Assembly: GCF_016907235.1 (NCBI RefSeq)
Contig: NZ_JAFBBO010000001.1
Span: 3,100,001 to 3,164,000, forward strand
Direction: 5' to 3'
DNA length: 64,000 bases
Source: Oerskovia jenensis
Lineage (GTDB): Bacteria > Actinomycetota > Actinomycetes > Actinomycetales > Cellulomonadaceae
Shown: in pieces, positions 45,910 to 53,448 of the stretch
Layout: every line of letters starts with the position of its first letter
Numbering within the stretch: the stretch's first letter is position 1
Translations under genes and position numbers: made by a program
The notes under the pieces: generated by a model
The model's input: only the letters and a program-made list of their open reading frames with translations
Told to the model about the DNA's origin: nothing
Databases searched by the model: none

Positions 45910-46013
45910 CCGGTGGGAGGTGCGGCCCGGTCCTCGTCACGCGGTGCGGGACGCCGTCCGGGCGCGTGGCACGGCGGCGGCCCGGGACTGCTCCGCAGGC
46001 GTAGGGTCGTGCG

Positions 46014-46688
46014 GTGCGCGCGCAGAACGACAACTCCCCGACCACCGTCCCACCCAGGATCAAGCGCCTGCGCGCCGGGGTCCGTCTCCCGGGCGACGCC
46101 GAGGGGATCCGCGCGGAGGACCGTCGCCACGACGAGCGGTTCGAGGGCGGCGACCTGTCCCACGCGGACCTGTCCGACGTCACGTTCGAGCGGTGCGACC
46201 TCGTCGGGCTCTCGCTGCACCAGGCCGACCTGCGGGCCGCGACGTTCAGCGAGTCCCGGCTCGAACGGATCGACGCCCCCGTCCTGAGCGCCCCGCGGTC
46301 GGTGTGGCACGACGTGGTGCTGGCCGGTTCACGGATCGGCTCGGCCGAGCTGTACGAGTCCGCGTGGCGGTCGGTCGAGCTGGTCGACTGCAAGCTCGGC
46401 TACGTCAACCTGCGCGGGGCCACGGTCCGCGACCTGCGGTTCACGCGGTGCACCGTGGACGAGCTCGACCTGACGGGCGCCCAGACCCTGCGGGTCGCGT
46501 TCGAGGGCACGTCGGTCGACCACCTCGTGCTGGCGGGCGCGCGCCTGGCGCACACCGACCTGCGCGGGGCGACGCTGCGTCGGATCACGAGCATCGAGAG
46601 GCTCGCGGGGGCCACGGTCGGTCCGTCCCAGCTCGTCGAGATGGCGCCGCTGTTCGCCGCCGAGCTCGGCATCCGCGTCGAGGACTGA
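46014..46688 (+). CDS. Pentapeptide-repeat protein
   Basis: The 224-residue protein holds two blocks of A(D/N)LxX pentapeptides (GGDLSHADLSDVTFERCDLVGLSLHQADLRAATF and LGYVNLRGATVRDLRFTRCTVDELDLTGA) forming a right-handed beta-helix. Functions in the family range from gyrase protection to scaffolding; none can be assigned. The GTG start follows a TAGGGT box by 6 bases, suggesting a leaderless transcript. Confidence 0.85.
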   Translation: MRAQNDNSPTTVPPRIKRLRAGVRLPGDAEGIRAEDRRHDERFEGGDLSHADLSDVTFERCDLVGLSLHQADLRAATFSESRLERIDAPVLSAPRSVWHDVVLAGSRIGSAELYESAWRSVELVDCKLGYVNLRGATVRDLRFTRCTVDELDLTGAQTLRVAFEGTSVDHLVLAGARLAHTDLRGATLRRITSIERLAGATVGPSQLVEMAPLFAAELGIRVED

Positions 46689-46700
46689 GCACACCGGGCC

Positions 46701-46748
46701 GGTTGTCAGAACGAGCGAGGTGCCGAGGTCACGCTCGTTCTGACAACC
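46701..46748. repeat. Dispersed palindrome, family A copy 4
   Basis: GGTTGTCAGAACGAGCG (46701-46717) and CGCTCGTTCTGACAACC (46732-46748) pair perfectly; the loop keeps a GAGGTCA seen in copy 1. Copy 4 carries a G for C change in both arms, so pairing is preserved. It lies between convergent genes. Confidence 0.87.
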
Positions 46749-46757
46749 CGCCGGGCG

Positions 46758-47165
46758 TCAGTAGACCAGGGCCTGCGCCCCCGGACGCAGCGCCTCCTCG
46801 ACGAACACCGACGCACCCGCGATCCGCACCCCCGGGAGCAGGTCGGCCTCCGTGATGCCGCGACGCACCGCGCACTGGGTGCACACCGTGACCGTCCCGG
46901 CGGACAGGATCACCTCCAGCAGGTCCGGCAGGGCCGTCGCGTGCTCGAGCTCGAGCTCGCTCGCACGCCCCGGCAGCCCGAACCACGCCGACTCCCCGGT
47001 GAGCCACACGCTGACCTCGACCCCGGCGGCGACCGCCGCGGCCGCGACCGTGAACGCCTGGTTGGTCGCCTCGGCGCGTTCGAGGCCCGCGGTCGACTTG
47101 ACGACCAGGGAGCGGGAGGCGGCGGCCGGGGTGGCCGAGGACACGGGGACTGGCTGGGTGGTCAC
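46758..47165 (-). CDS. DsrE/F-like family protein
   Basis: The 135-residue soluble protein has the DsrE-type alternation: SLVVKSTAGLERAEATNQAFTVAAAAVAAGVEVSVWLTGESAWFGLPG, then ILSAGTVTVCTQCAVRRGI with a CxxC. Such proteins take part in sulfur relay or bind small sulfur compounds. GTG 47165 follows a TAGGCT box by 7 bases, so a leaderless start is likely. It shares its promoter region with the divergent 37-residue membrane protein. Confidence 0.78.
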   Translation of the reverse strand: MTTQPVPVSSATPAAASRSLVVKSTAGLERAEATNQAFTVAAAAVAAGVEVSVWLTGESAWFGLPGRASELELEHATALPDLLEVILSAGTVTVCTQCAVRRGITEADLLPGVRIAGASVFVEEALRPGAQALVY

Positions 47166-47203
47166 GTGCGCGAGCCTAGAGGCCGGACGGTAGGATCGGC
47201 GAC

Positions 47204-47317
47204 ATGTCCACGCATGCACTCGAGCTCATCTTCCTGGGACTGCTGATCGCCGCGACCGTGACCATCACGTGGTTCGCCGGGTTCGTCGTCTACAAGCTGT
47301 ACAAGGGTCAGCGCTGA
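47204..47317 (+). CDS. 37-residue single-pass membrane protein
   Basis: MSTHALELIFLGLLIAAT is followed by a hydrophobic stretch and VVYKLYKGQR at the C-terminus, giving one membrane helix and a basic inner tail. A TAGGAT box lies 7 bases before the ATG, and the codon use is that of real genes. It lies between the DsrE-like and nitrobindin-like genes and is too short for most gene callers. Function unknown. Confidence 0.7.
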   Translation: MSTHALELIFLGLLIAATVTITWFAGFVVYKLYKGQR

Positions 47318-47419
47318 CCTGTGTCGCACCGGGCGCTGTCGCCCGGTGGGACCACGGTCCTGCTCCCCTTGTCGTCACCACCGGTCCCCCCGGACCGGAA
47401 CCGCCGGAGGTACCACCAG

Positions 47420-48040
47420 ATGGCTTTCGCGTTCCCTGAGGGGCTCGCCCCCGAGGCCTACCCGCTCGCGTGGCTCGTCGGATCCTGGCGCGGTGAGGGC
47501 GTCATCGCCTACCCGGGTCTCGCCGAGACCCCGTTCGTCCAGGACGTCGTGTTCGACCACGACGGCGGGCCGTACCTGCGGTACGAGTCGACCCTCCGCG
47601 TCCTCGAGGCCGAGGTGCCGGAGACCGTGCCCGAGGCCTGGACCACGGACGACGCCGCCGAGCCGTCCGCTCACCGGTCGAGCGACCAGCCGGAGCCGAG
47701 CACCGAGGGGCATCTCGCGCCCGGGCGCATCTGGTCCACCGAGACCGGCTACTGGCGTGTGTCGCCCGAGCGCCCCGAGGGGCTCCCGGAGGACAAGGCG
47801 GCGATCGAGGTCATGATCGCGGACCCGTCGGGCCGCATGACCCTGTACCTGGGCATCGTCGGCAACGGCCGCGTGGACCTGTCGAGCGACGCGATGGTGC
47901 GCACGTCCACCTCGGCCGAGGTCACGGCGTCGAACCGGCTCTACGGCAACGTCCAGGGCCAGCTCCTGTGGGTCTGGGAATTGGCGGCCTTCGGTCAACC
48001 GTTGCAGTCGTATGCGTCGGCGAAGCTGGACCGCCTCTAG
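47420..48040 (+). CDS. Ferric-nitrobindin-like protein
   Basis: The 206-residue protein has the nitrobindin/FABP-like beta-barrel signature: WLVGSWRGEGVIAYPG, RIWSTETGYWRVSPE and MTLYLGIVGNGRVDLSSDAM. A 40-residue acidic insert follows VPEAWTTDD. The heme-ligand His near the C-terminus in Rv2717c-type proteins (QPLQ-x-H) is a Tyr here (QPLQSYASAKL), so heme binding is doubtful. GGAGG precedes the ATG. Confidence 0.85.
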   Translation: MAFAFPEGLAPEAYPLAWLVGSWRGEGVIAYPGLAETPFVQDVVFDHDGGPYLRYESTLRVLEAEVPETVPEAWTTDDAAEPSAHRSSDQPEPSTEGHLAPGRIWSTETGYWRVSPERPEGLPEDKAAIEVMIADPSGRMTLYLGIVGNGRVDLSSDAMVRTSTSAEVTASNRLYGNVQGQLLWVWELAAFGQPLQSYASAKLDRL

Positions 48041-48122
48041 CACCTCCGACGTGAGACACGGCCGACGCCACCGCGCGGCCTGACGGACGTGCGCCCACCG
48101 GGCGCGAGGAGGATGTTGCACC

Positions 48123-49358
48123 GTGACCGCTGGACCTGAGGACACCGCCCGGACCGAGCTTCCTGCCCGGACCGAGCCCGAGCCCCCGGCTCGGACGAGC
48201 CCCCTGCTGTCGCGCCCCGGCGCGGTCGCGGGCTCCGGACCCGACGCGGGCGTGGCCTGGCACTACGGCGACCCGACGGGCGAGCAGCGTGCGCTCGAGT
48301 CGGGCGGCGCGGTCGTCGACCTCTCGCACCACGGGGTCGTACGGGTCACGGGTCCCGACCGCCTCACGTGGCTCAACTCGATCACGTCGCAGAGCCTCCT
48401 GGGCCTGGCGCCCCGCACCTCGACCGAGCTGCTCGTGCTGAGCCCGCAAGGTCACGTCGAGCACGCGGCCGGCGTCGTCGACGACGGCGAGTCCACGTGG
48501 CTCGTGACCGAGGGGTCGCACGCCCCCACCCTCGCGGCCTGGCTCGACCGCATGAAGTTCGCGCTGCGCGTCGAGATCACCGACATGAGCGACGAGGTCG
48601 CCGTCCTGGGCGAGCCCCGCGACGCCGAGGGCGCCGAGGGCGAGCCCGTCACCTGGCGCGACCCGTGGCCGCGCACCGCACCCGGCGGCACCCGCTACGG
48701 CCCCGCGGACGACGAGCACCCCGGCGCCCACCGTCCGTGGCGCATGGTCCTGGTGCCCCGCGCCGAGCTGTCCGACGCCGTCGCGTCCCGCGAGGCCGCC
48801 GGGTGGCGGCTCGCCGGGACCTGGGCGAGCGAGGCGCTGCGCGTCGAGGCCTGGCGCCCCCGCCTCGCCACCGAGGTCGACCACCGCTCGATCCCGCACG
48901 AGCTCGACTGGCTGCGCACCGCGGTCCACCTGCACAAGGGCTGCTACCGCGGCCAGGAGACCATCGCGCGCGTGCACAACATGGGCCGCCCCCCGCGACG
49001 CCTCGTGATGCTCCACCTCGACGGCTCGGGGCACCTGCTCCCCGTCGCCGGGGCCGAGGTGCGACTGCCGGGCGGGACGCCCGGACCCGACGGGGTGTCC
49101 GCCCCGGGTCGCGCCGTCGGGGTCGTGACCTCGGTCGCCCGGCACCACGAGCTGGGACCCGTGGCGCTCGCGGTCCTCAAGCGCGGTGCACCCGAGGACG
49201 TCGAGCTCGTCGTCGACTGCGACGGGGGAGCCGTCGCCGCGGCCCAGGAGATCGTGGTCCCCGGCGAGGGCGTGTCGGTCGACCGGCCGGCTCCGCGCGG
49301 CCCGGTCGCACGCGGCGTCACCCCCAAGGGCGCGGGCGCGCCCCAGAGCATGATCTAG
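48123..49358 (+). CDS. ygfZ: YgfZ/GcvT-like folate-binding protein
   Basis: The 411-residue protein takes part in Fe-S enzyme maturation. It has the family sequences VVDLSHHGVVRVTGPDRLTWLNSITSQ and, most tellingly, the motif KGCYRGQE with its conserved Cys (HKGCYRGQETIARVHNMG). A 35-residue Pro/Thr-rich extension precedes the domain. GAGGAGG lies before the GTG. Confidence 0.9.
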   Translation: MTAGPEDTARTELPARTEPEPPARTSPLLSRPGAVAGSGPDAGVAWHYGDPTGEQRALESGGAVVDLSHHGVVRVTGPDRLTWLNSITSQSLLGLAPRTSTELLVLSPQGHVEHAAGVVDDGESTWLVTEGSHAPTLAAWLDRMKFALRVEITDMSDEVAVLGEPRDAEGAEGEPVTWRDPWPRTAPGGTRYGPADDEHPGAHRPWRMVLVPRAELSDAVASREAAGWRLAGTWASEALRVEAWRPRLATEVDHRSIPHELDWLRTAVHLHKGCYRGQETIARVHNMGRPPRRLVMLHLDGSGHLLPVAGAEVRLPGGTPGPDGVSAPGRAVGVVTSVARHHELGPVALAVLKRGAPEDVELVVDCDGGAVAAAQEIVVPGEGVSVDRPAPRGPVARGVTPKGAGAPQSMI

Positions 49359-49372
49359 AGCGGTATCCGAGG

Positions 49373-49395
49373 ACCGTGCCGGGATCCGGCACGGT
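49373..49395. terminator. Hairpin between ygfZ and the FUSC-like gene
   Basis: ACCGTGCCGG pairs with CCGGCACGGT around GAT. It may end ygfZ or influence the start of the next gene, whose ATG is 23 bases further on. Confidence 0.5.
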
Positions 49396-49417
49396 GGGAC
49401 GTGGTGAGCAGGAGCAC

Positions 49418-50569
49418 ATGACGCAGGCGCGGGAGTCGGCCGGGGGAGCCGCGACCCCGGAACCGGGAGCGGTCGAGTCGGCCCGCAAGGCGTTCCGTCG
49501 GTTGCTGCTCCGCGCGCGGCTGCGGCAGGGGACCTCCAGGGTCCGGGTCGCGTTCTGGCCCGTCATCCAGGCGTCGCTCGCCTCGGGCGTGGCGTACGGG
49601 ATCGCGCACTACGTGCTCGGGCACCCGTACCCGTTCTTCGCGCCCGTCTCGGTGTGGATCTGTCTCGGGTTCAGCCAGGACCGGCAGGTCCGCAAGGTCG
49701 GCGAGCTCGCGATCGGGGTCGCGGTCGGCGTGGGCCTCGGTGACCTGATCGTCCACTTCATCGGGTCGGGCTGGTGGCAGGTCGCGGTCGTTCTGGCGAC
49801 GTCCGCCCTGGTCGCCCGGTTCATCGACCGTGGCGCCCTCCTCGCGACCCAGGCCGGTGTGCAGGCCATCGTGATCGTGGGTCTGCCCGCGGCGCAGACC
49901 GGCGGCCCGGGGGGTCGACTCGTCGACGCGCTGGTCGGTGGGGCGGTCGCACTGCTCGTCGCGACGCTCACGCCGGGCGACCCACGCCGTCGGCCCCGGA
50001 TCCTGGGGGACGAGGCGACGACCGAGCTCGCGGAGACGCTCGAGCTGCTCGCCCGTGGCTTCCGCTCGGGCGACGTCGACGACCTGGACGCGGCGCTCGT
50101 GCGCGGGCGGGCGTCCGAACCCGCGCTCGAGGAGTGGCAGGCCACCGCGACGAGCGCCCAGGAGCTGTCCCGGGTGAGTCCCATGGGGCGCAAGCACCGC
50201 ACCGAGCTGGGCGACATCGAGCGCAAGGCGCTCCTGGTCGACCGCGCCATGCGCAGCGTCCGCGTCCTGGCCCGGCGCGCCCGCCCGGTCGCGGGGGCGG
50301 ACCACGACCTCCTGCCCGTCGCGGCGATCGTCGACCGGTTCGCGGCCGGCACGCGCGTCCTGGCCGAGGCGATCGGTGCGGGCCGCGACCCGTCGACGGC
50401 ACGCGAGATCCTCGCCGACACCGCGGCCGCGGCCGACCCGCGGACCGTCGGTGCGGGCGACTGGCAGGTCCAGTCGCTCGTGATGCTGATGCGTTCGCCG
50501 ATCGTGGACCTGCTCGAGGCCGCGGGGATGTCCCCGCAGGACGCACGGTCGGCGCTCCACGAGCTCTGA
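49418..50569 (+). CDS. FUSC/aromatic-acid-exporter-like membrane protein
   Basis: The 383-residue protein has an N-terminal membrane region of about six segments (FWPVIQASLASGVAYGIAHYVLG, FAPVSVWICLGFSQDRQVRKVGELAIGVAVGVGLGDL). A soluble helical C-terminal half of about 190 residues follows (SPMGRKHRTELGDIERKALLVDRAMRSVRVLARRA). This is the build of FUSC/ArAE-type proteins. A GCAGGAG site precedes the ATG. The substrate is unknown. Confidence 0.78.
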   Translation: MTQARESAGGAATPEPGAVESARKAFRRLLLRARLRQGTSRVRVAFWPVIQASLASGVAYGIAHYVLGHPYPFFAPVSVWICLGFSQDRQVRKVGELAIGVAVGVGLGDLIVHFIGSGWWQVAVVLATSALVARFIDRGALLATQAGVQAIVIVGLPAAQTGGPGGRLVDALVGGAVALLVATLTPGDPRRRPRILGDEATTELAETLELLARGFRSGDVDDLDAALVRGRASEPALEEWQATATSAQELSRVSPMGRKHRTELGDIERKALLVDRAMRSVRVLARRARPVAGADHDLLPVAAIVDRFAAGTRVLAEAIGAGRDPSTAREILADTAAAADPRTVGAGDWQVQSLVMLMRSPIVDLLEAAGMSPQDARSALHEL

Positions 50570-50589
50570 GCGAGGGCGCTGTCTCCGGC

Positions 50590-50637
50590 GAGCACGCTGC
50601 GCGTGGGTCCCGTGAGCACGCTGCGCGTCGGTGCCGT
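50590..50637. repeat. 24-bp tandem repeat upstream of vapB
   Basis: Two copies of GAGCACGCTGCGCGTSGGTS plus CCGT stand head to tail (50590-50613 and 50614-50637). A further pair of GGCGGACTCCGYGCGCG repeats follows at about 50648-50695. The gap 50570-50759 holds nothing else recognisable. Confidence 0.65.
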
Positions 50638-50759
50638 GAGCGCTCTCGGCGGACTCCGCGCGCGACTCCGGCGGACTCCGTGCGCGCGCCAGGCGATCCC
50701 GCAGGATCTGCATGCGTGGAGGTCTACGCAATCCGGGCAGGTGCCGGTACCTTCGGGGG

Positions 50760-51023
50760 ATGGAGGTTTCCGTCAGCGCCCTGCGGGCCGAGCTGAAGAC
50801 GTGGATCGAGCGGGCGCGTGACGGGGAGGACGTGGTGATCACCGAGCGTGGCATCCCGGTCGCCCGCCTGAGCGCGGTGGGCAGCGCGGACCTGATCACG
50901 TCGTTGACCAGGGACGGCCTGCTGACTCCGGCCTCCGAGGAACGGCCCGTGCACACGCCGCCCGCGCGTCCCGCTGCCAAGCAGTCGGCGATGTCGGGCC
51001 TCGTGCGCCGCATCCGACGCTGA
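50760..51023 (+). CDS. Type II antitoxin, Phd/YefM-like (VapB)
   Basis: The 87-residue protein has a DNA-binding N-terminus (MEVSVSALRAELKTWIERARDGEDVVITERGIPVARLSAV, the Phd/YefM pattern) and a flexible C-terminal toxin-binding tail. It lies 13 bases before a PIN-domain toxin. A TACCTT box 6 bases before the ATG suggests a leaderless, possibly autoregulated transcript. Confidence 0.88.
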   Translation: MEVSVSALRAELKTWIERARDGEDVVITERGIPVARLSAVGSADLITSLTRDGLLTPASEERPVHTPPARPAAKQSAMSGLVRRIRR

Positions 51024-51036
51024 GCCGGCGCACCCC

Positions 51037-51462
51037 GTGGCACTGGTCTACTTCGACGCGAGCGCGCTCGTGAAGCTGTGCGTCGCCGAGCCCGGCTCGG
51101 AGCTCGCGAGCGCCCTGTGGAACCGGGCGGACGTGGTCACCACGAGCCGTCTGTCGGACACCGAGGTCCGCGCGGCGCTCGCCGCGGGCGAGCGCACGGG
51201 CGTCCTCGACGCCGCCGAGCGCACCCAGGCGCTCGCGACCTGGGAGCGGTTGTGGCCCGCGTTGCTCCTGGTCGAGGTCTCGCCCGAGGTGCTGGACCGG
51301 GCGAGCGTCCTCGCGGGCGCGAACGGCCACTCGCTGCGGGGCGCGGACGCCGTGCACCTGGCCTCTGCCCTGGTGCTGCGGCACGAGGACGCGATCTTCG
51401 CCGTGTGGGACGAACGGGTCGCGAGCGCGGCGCGCGCGGAGGCGCTGCGGGTCCTGCCGTAG
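51037..51462 (+). CDS. vapC: PIN-domain toxin VapC
   Basis: The 141-residue ribonuclease toxin has the four acidic residues of the PIN active site: Asp7 in YFDASALVKL, Glu in LSDTEVRAAL, Asp in LRGADAVHLASAL and Asp in VWDERVASAA. These proteins cleave tRNA or rRNA. It follows the antitoxin by 13 bases. The TAG stop is also the first three bases of the -10 box of the next gene. Confidence 0.9.
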   Translation: MALVYFDASALVKLCVAEPGSELASALWNRADVVTTSRLSDTEVRAALAAGERTGVLDAAERTQALATWERLWPALLLVEVSPEVLDRASVLAGANGHSLRGADAVHLASALVLRHEDAIFAVWDERVASAARAEALRVLP

Positions 51463-51471
51463 GCTCGACAC

Positions 51472-51816
51472 GTGATCAGCTTCGGTGGAGCCCAGTGGCT
51501 CGTTCTCGTCGTCCTCGCGGTCGTGGTGTTTGCCGCGCAGGCCTTTGCGCTCGTCGACGCGTTGAGGCGACCCGCGAACGGGTTCACCGCGGAGGGAAAG
51601 CTCACCAAGCCGATCTGGTCGGGGATCCTGGGGGTCGCCGCGGCGATCGGCTTCCTCGGTCTGCCGCCGATGATGCTGACCAGCACGAGCTTCTTCAACC
51701 TCATCGCTCTCGTCCCGGCCTTCATCTACATCGTCGACGTGCGTCCTCGCCTCAAGTCGTACGGCTTCGGCCGCGGCTCGGGCGGCAACCGCGGCGGCCG
51801 TCCGGGCGGATGGTGA
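51472..51816 (+). CDS. DUF2516 membrane protein
   Basis: The 114-residue protein has three membrane segments (LVLVVLAVVVFAAQAFALVDALRRPANGF, the stretch around GILGVAAAIGFLGLPP, FFNLIALVPAFIYIVDVRPRL) and a Gly/Arg-rich tail, the DUF2516 pattern of actinobacteria. TAGGCT lies 6 bases before the GTG. The last codons overlap the asparaginase start. Confidence 0.82.
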   Translation: MISFGGAQWLVLVVLAVVVFAAQAFALVDALRRPANGFTAEGKLTKPIWSGILGVAAAIGFLGLPPMMLTSTSFFNLIALVPAFIYIVDVRPRLKSYGFGRGSGGNRGGRPGGW

Positions 51817-52820
51817 CCTCCGTGCCGGACTTCGCGGCACCGCTCGCGGAGGTCGTCCGGGGTGACCTGGTCGAGTCCGTGCACCTGGGCCACCTGGTCA
51901 CGCTCGACGCGTCGGGGGCCACCGACCTCGTGGTGGGCGACCCGTCGACCGTGATCTGGCCCCGCTCGTCGGTCAAGCCGTTCCAGGCGGTCGCGATGGT
52001 CCGCCACGGGCTGTCCCTGCCGCCGCGGCTCCTGGCGCTCGCGGCCGCGAGCCACAACGCCGAGGACGTCCACCTCGCGGGGGCCCGTGAGATCCTCGCG
52101 GGCGTGGGCCTCGACGAGTCGGCGCTGCGCAACACCCCGGACATGCCGGTCTACCCGCCTGCGGCGTTCGCGTGGCAGGAGCTGGGCAACGGCCCGGCGT
52201 CGATCACGCAGAACTGCTCGGGCAAGCACGCCGCGATGCTCGCGACGTGCGTCGCGGCAGGCTGGGACACCACGACGTACCTCGATCCCGCGCACCCGCT
52301 CCAGGTGGCGATCCGCGAGACGCTGCTCGACCTCACGGGCGACGACGCGGCTGACCTCCACGTGACGGTCGACGGGTGCGGTGCGCCGCTCTTCTCGACG
52401 ACGCTGGTCGGCATGGCGCGCGCGTTCGGCCGGTTGGCCGCGGCGCCGTCGGGCGCCCCCGGGTCGCCCGAGGCCCTGGTGGCGCGCGCGATGTCCGCGT
52501 TCCCCGAGATGGTGGGCGGGACGGGGCGCGACGCGACCGAGGTCATGCGGGCCGTGCCGGGGCTCGTCGCCAAGGACGGCGCGGACGGCGTCTACGGTGC
52601 GGGGCTCGCCGACGGCAGGGCGCTCGCGTTCAAGGTCCTCGACGGCTCGCCGCGCCCGCGTCCGGCGGTGCTGGTCGCAGCGCTCGGGGCGCTGGGTGCG
52701 GGTGACCTGCCAGGCTCCGACGGCGCCGCGCTCGACCGCATCGGCCGCACCCCGGTCCTGGGCGGGGGAGAGCCCGTCGGCGAGGTGCGTCCCGCGTTCG
52801 GCCCGGGCCGCACGGCATGA
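51810..52820 (+). CDS. Asparaginase II-type (PF06089-like) protein
   Basis: The 336-residue protein matches the asparaginase family found in rhizobia and actinobacteria: [70 protein letters not shown], and VDGCGAPLF. SxxK-like and CSGKH segments carry the likely catalytic Ser/Lys and Cys. It probably hydrolyses L-asparagine. It overlaps DUF2516 by 7 bases and dtd by 4 bases. Confidence 0.88.
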   Translation: MVTSVPDFAAPLAEVVRGDLVESVHLGHLVTLDASGATDLVVGDPSTVIWPRSSVKPFQAVAMVRHGLSLPPRLLALAAASHNAEDVHLAGAREILAGVGLDESALRNTPDMPVYPPAAFAWQELGNGPASITQNCSGKHAAMLATCVAAGWDTTTYLDPAHPLQVAIRETLLDLTGDDAADLHVTVDGCGAPLFSTTLVGMARAFGRLAAAPSGAPGSPEALVARAMSAFPEMVGGTGRDATEVMRAVPGLVAKDGADGVYGAGLADGRALAFKVLDGSPRPRPAVLVAALGALGAGDLPGSDGAALDRIGRTPVLGGGEPVGEVRPAFGPGRTA

Positions 52821-53242
52821 GGGCCGTCCTGCAGCGCGTGACGCGGGCGAGCGTGAGCGTGGGCGGCGAGGTCGTGGGCAGCATCGACCGGCCGGGGCTG
52901 GTCGCGCTCGTGGGGGTGACGCACGACGACGGGCCCGCGCAGGTCGAGCTCGTCGCGCGCAAGATCGCCGAGCTGCGGATCCTGCGTGACGAGCGGTCGG
53001 TGCTCGACGAAGGAGCGCCCGTGCTGGTCGTCAGCCAGTTCACGCTCTACGCGGACACCAAGAAGGGGCGGCGGCCCTCCTGGAACGGCGCGGCCCCGGG
53101 GGACGTGGCGTCCCCGCTCGTCGTCGCGGTGGTCGAGGCGCTGCGTGCGAAGGGCGTCGAGGTCGCGACCGGTGTGTTCGGGGCGGACATGCAGGTCGAG
53201 CTCGTGAACGACGGCCCGGTGACGATCCTCGTCGAGGCGTAG
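52817..53242 (+). CDS. dtd: D-aminoacyl-tRNA deacylase
   Basis: It hydrolyses D-aminoacyl-tRNAs. The 141-residue protein has the DTD signatures [33 protein letters not shown] with catalytic Thr, and the Gly-cisPro motif in [11 protein letters not shown]. The ATG overlaps the asparaginase stop. Confidence 0.95.
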   Translation: MRAVLQRVTRASVSVGGEVVGSIDRPGLVALVGVTHDDGPAQVELVARKIAELRILRDERSVLDEGAPVLVVSQFTLYADTKKGRRPSWNGAAPGDVASPLVVAVVEALRAKGVEVATGVFGADMQVELVNDGPVTILVEA

Positions 53243-53296
53243 TTCTGCGAGGCCCGGACGGCTACCGTTCGTAACGTTTCGAGGCGAGTTTCCGAC

Positions 53297-53351
53297 ATGT
53301 ACGGGAAATCCCTTATGTGACCGCTGTGAACCATGTGGATGCCCCGTACAT
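53297..53351. promoter_or_regulatory. Candidate operator upstream of chitinase 1
   Basis: ATGTACGGG (53297-53305) and CCCGTACAT (53343-53351) are perfect complements. Between them lies GTGAACCATGTGG (53326-53338), which recurs with one change before the second chitinase at 60114-60126. ATGTACG also recurs there. Confidence 0.5.
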
Positions 53352-53448
53352 CTTTCGCGCTGCGCGCTGGCTAGGTTCGACAGTGCCCAGCATCTGGGGC
53401 TCCGGAACGGACCGGAGTCAGCAGCACGGAAGACGAAGAGGCCTCCCT

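Noticed and set aside
53313-53331. TGTGA-rich stretch before chitinase 1 as a Crp/GlxR site
   Set aside because: The TGTGA words are direct repeats, not the TGTGA-N6-TCACA palindrome.
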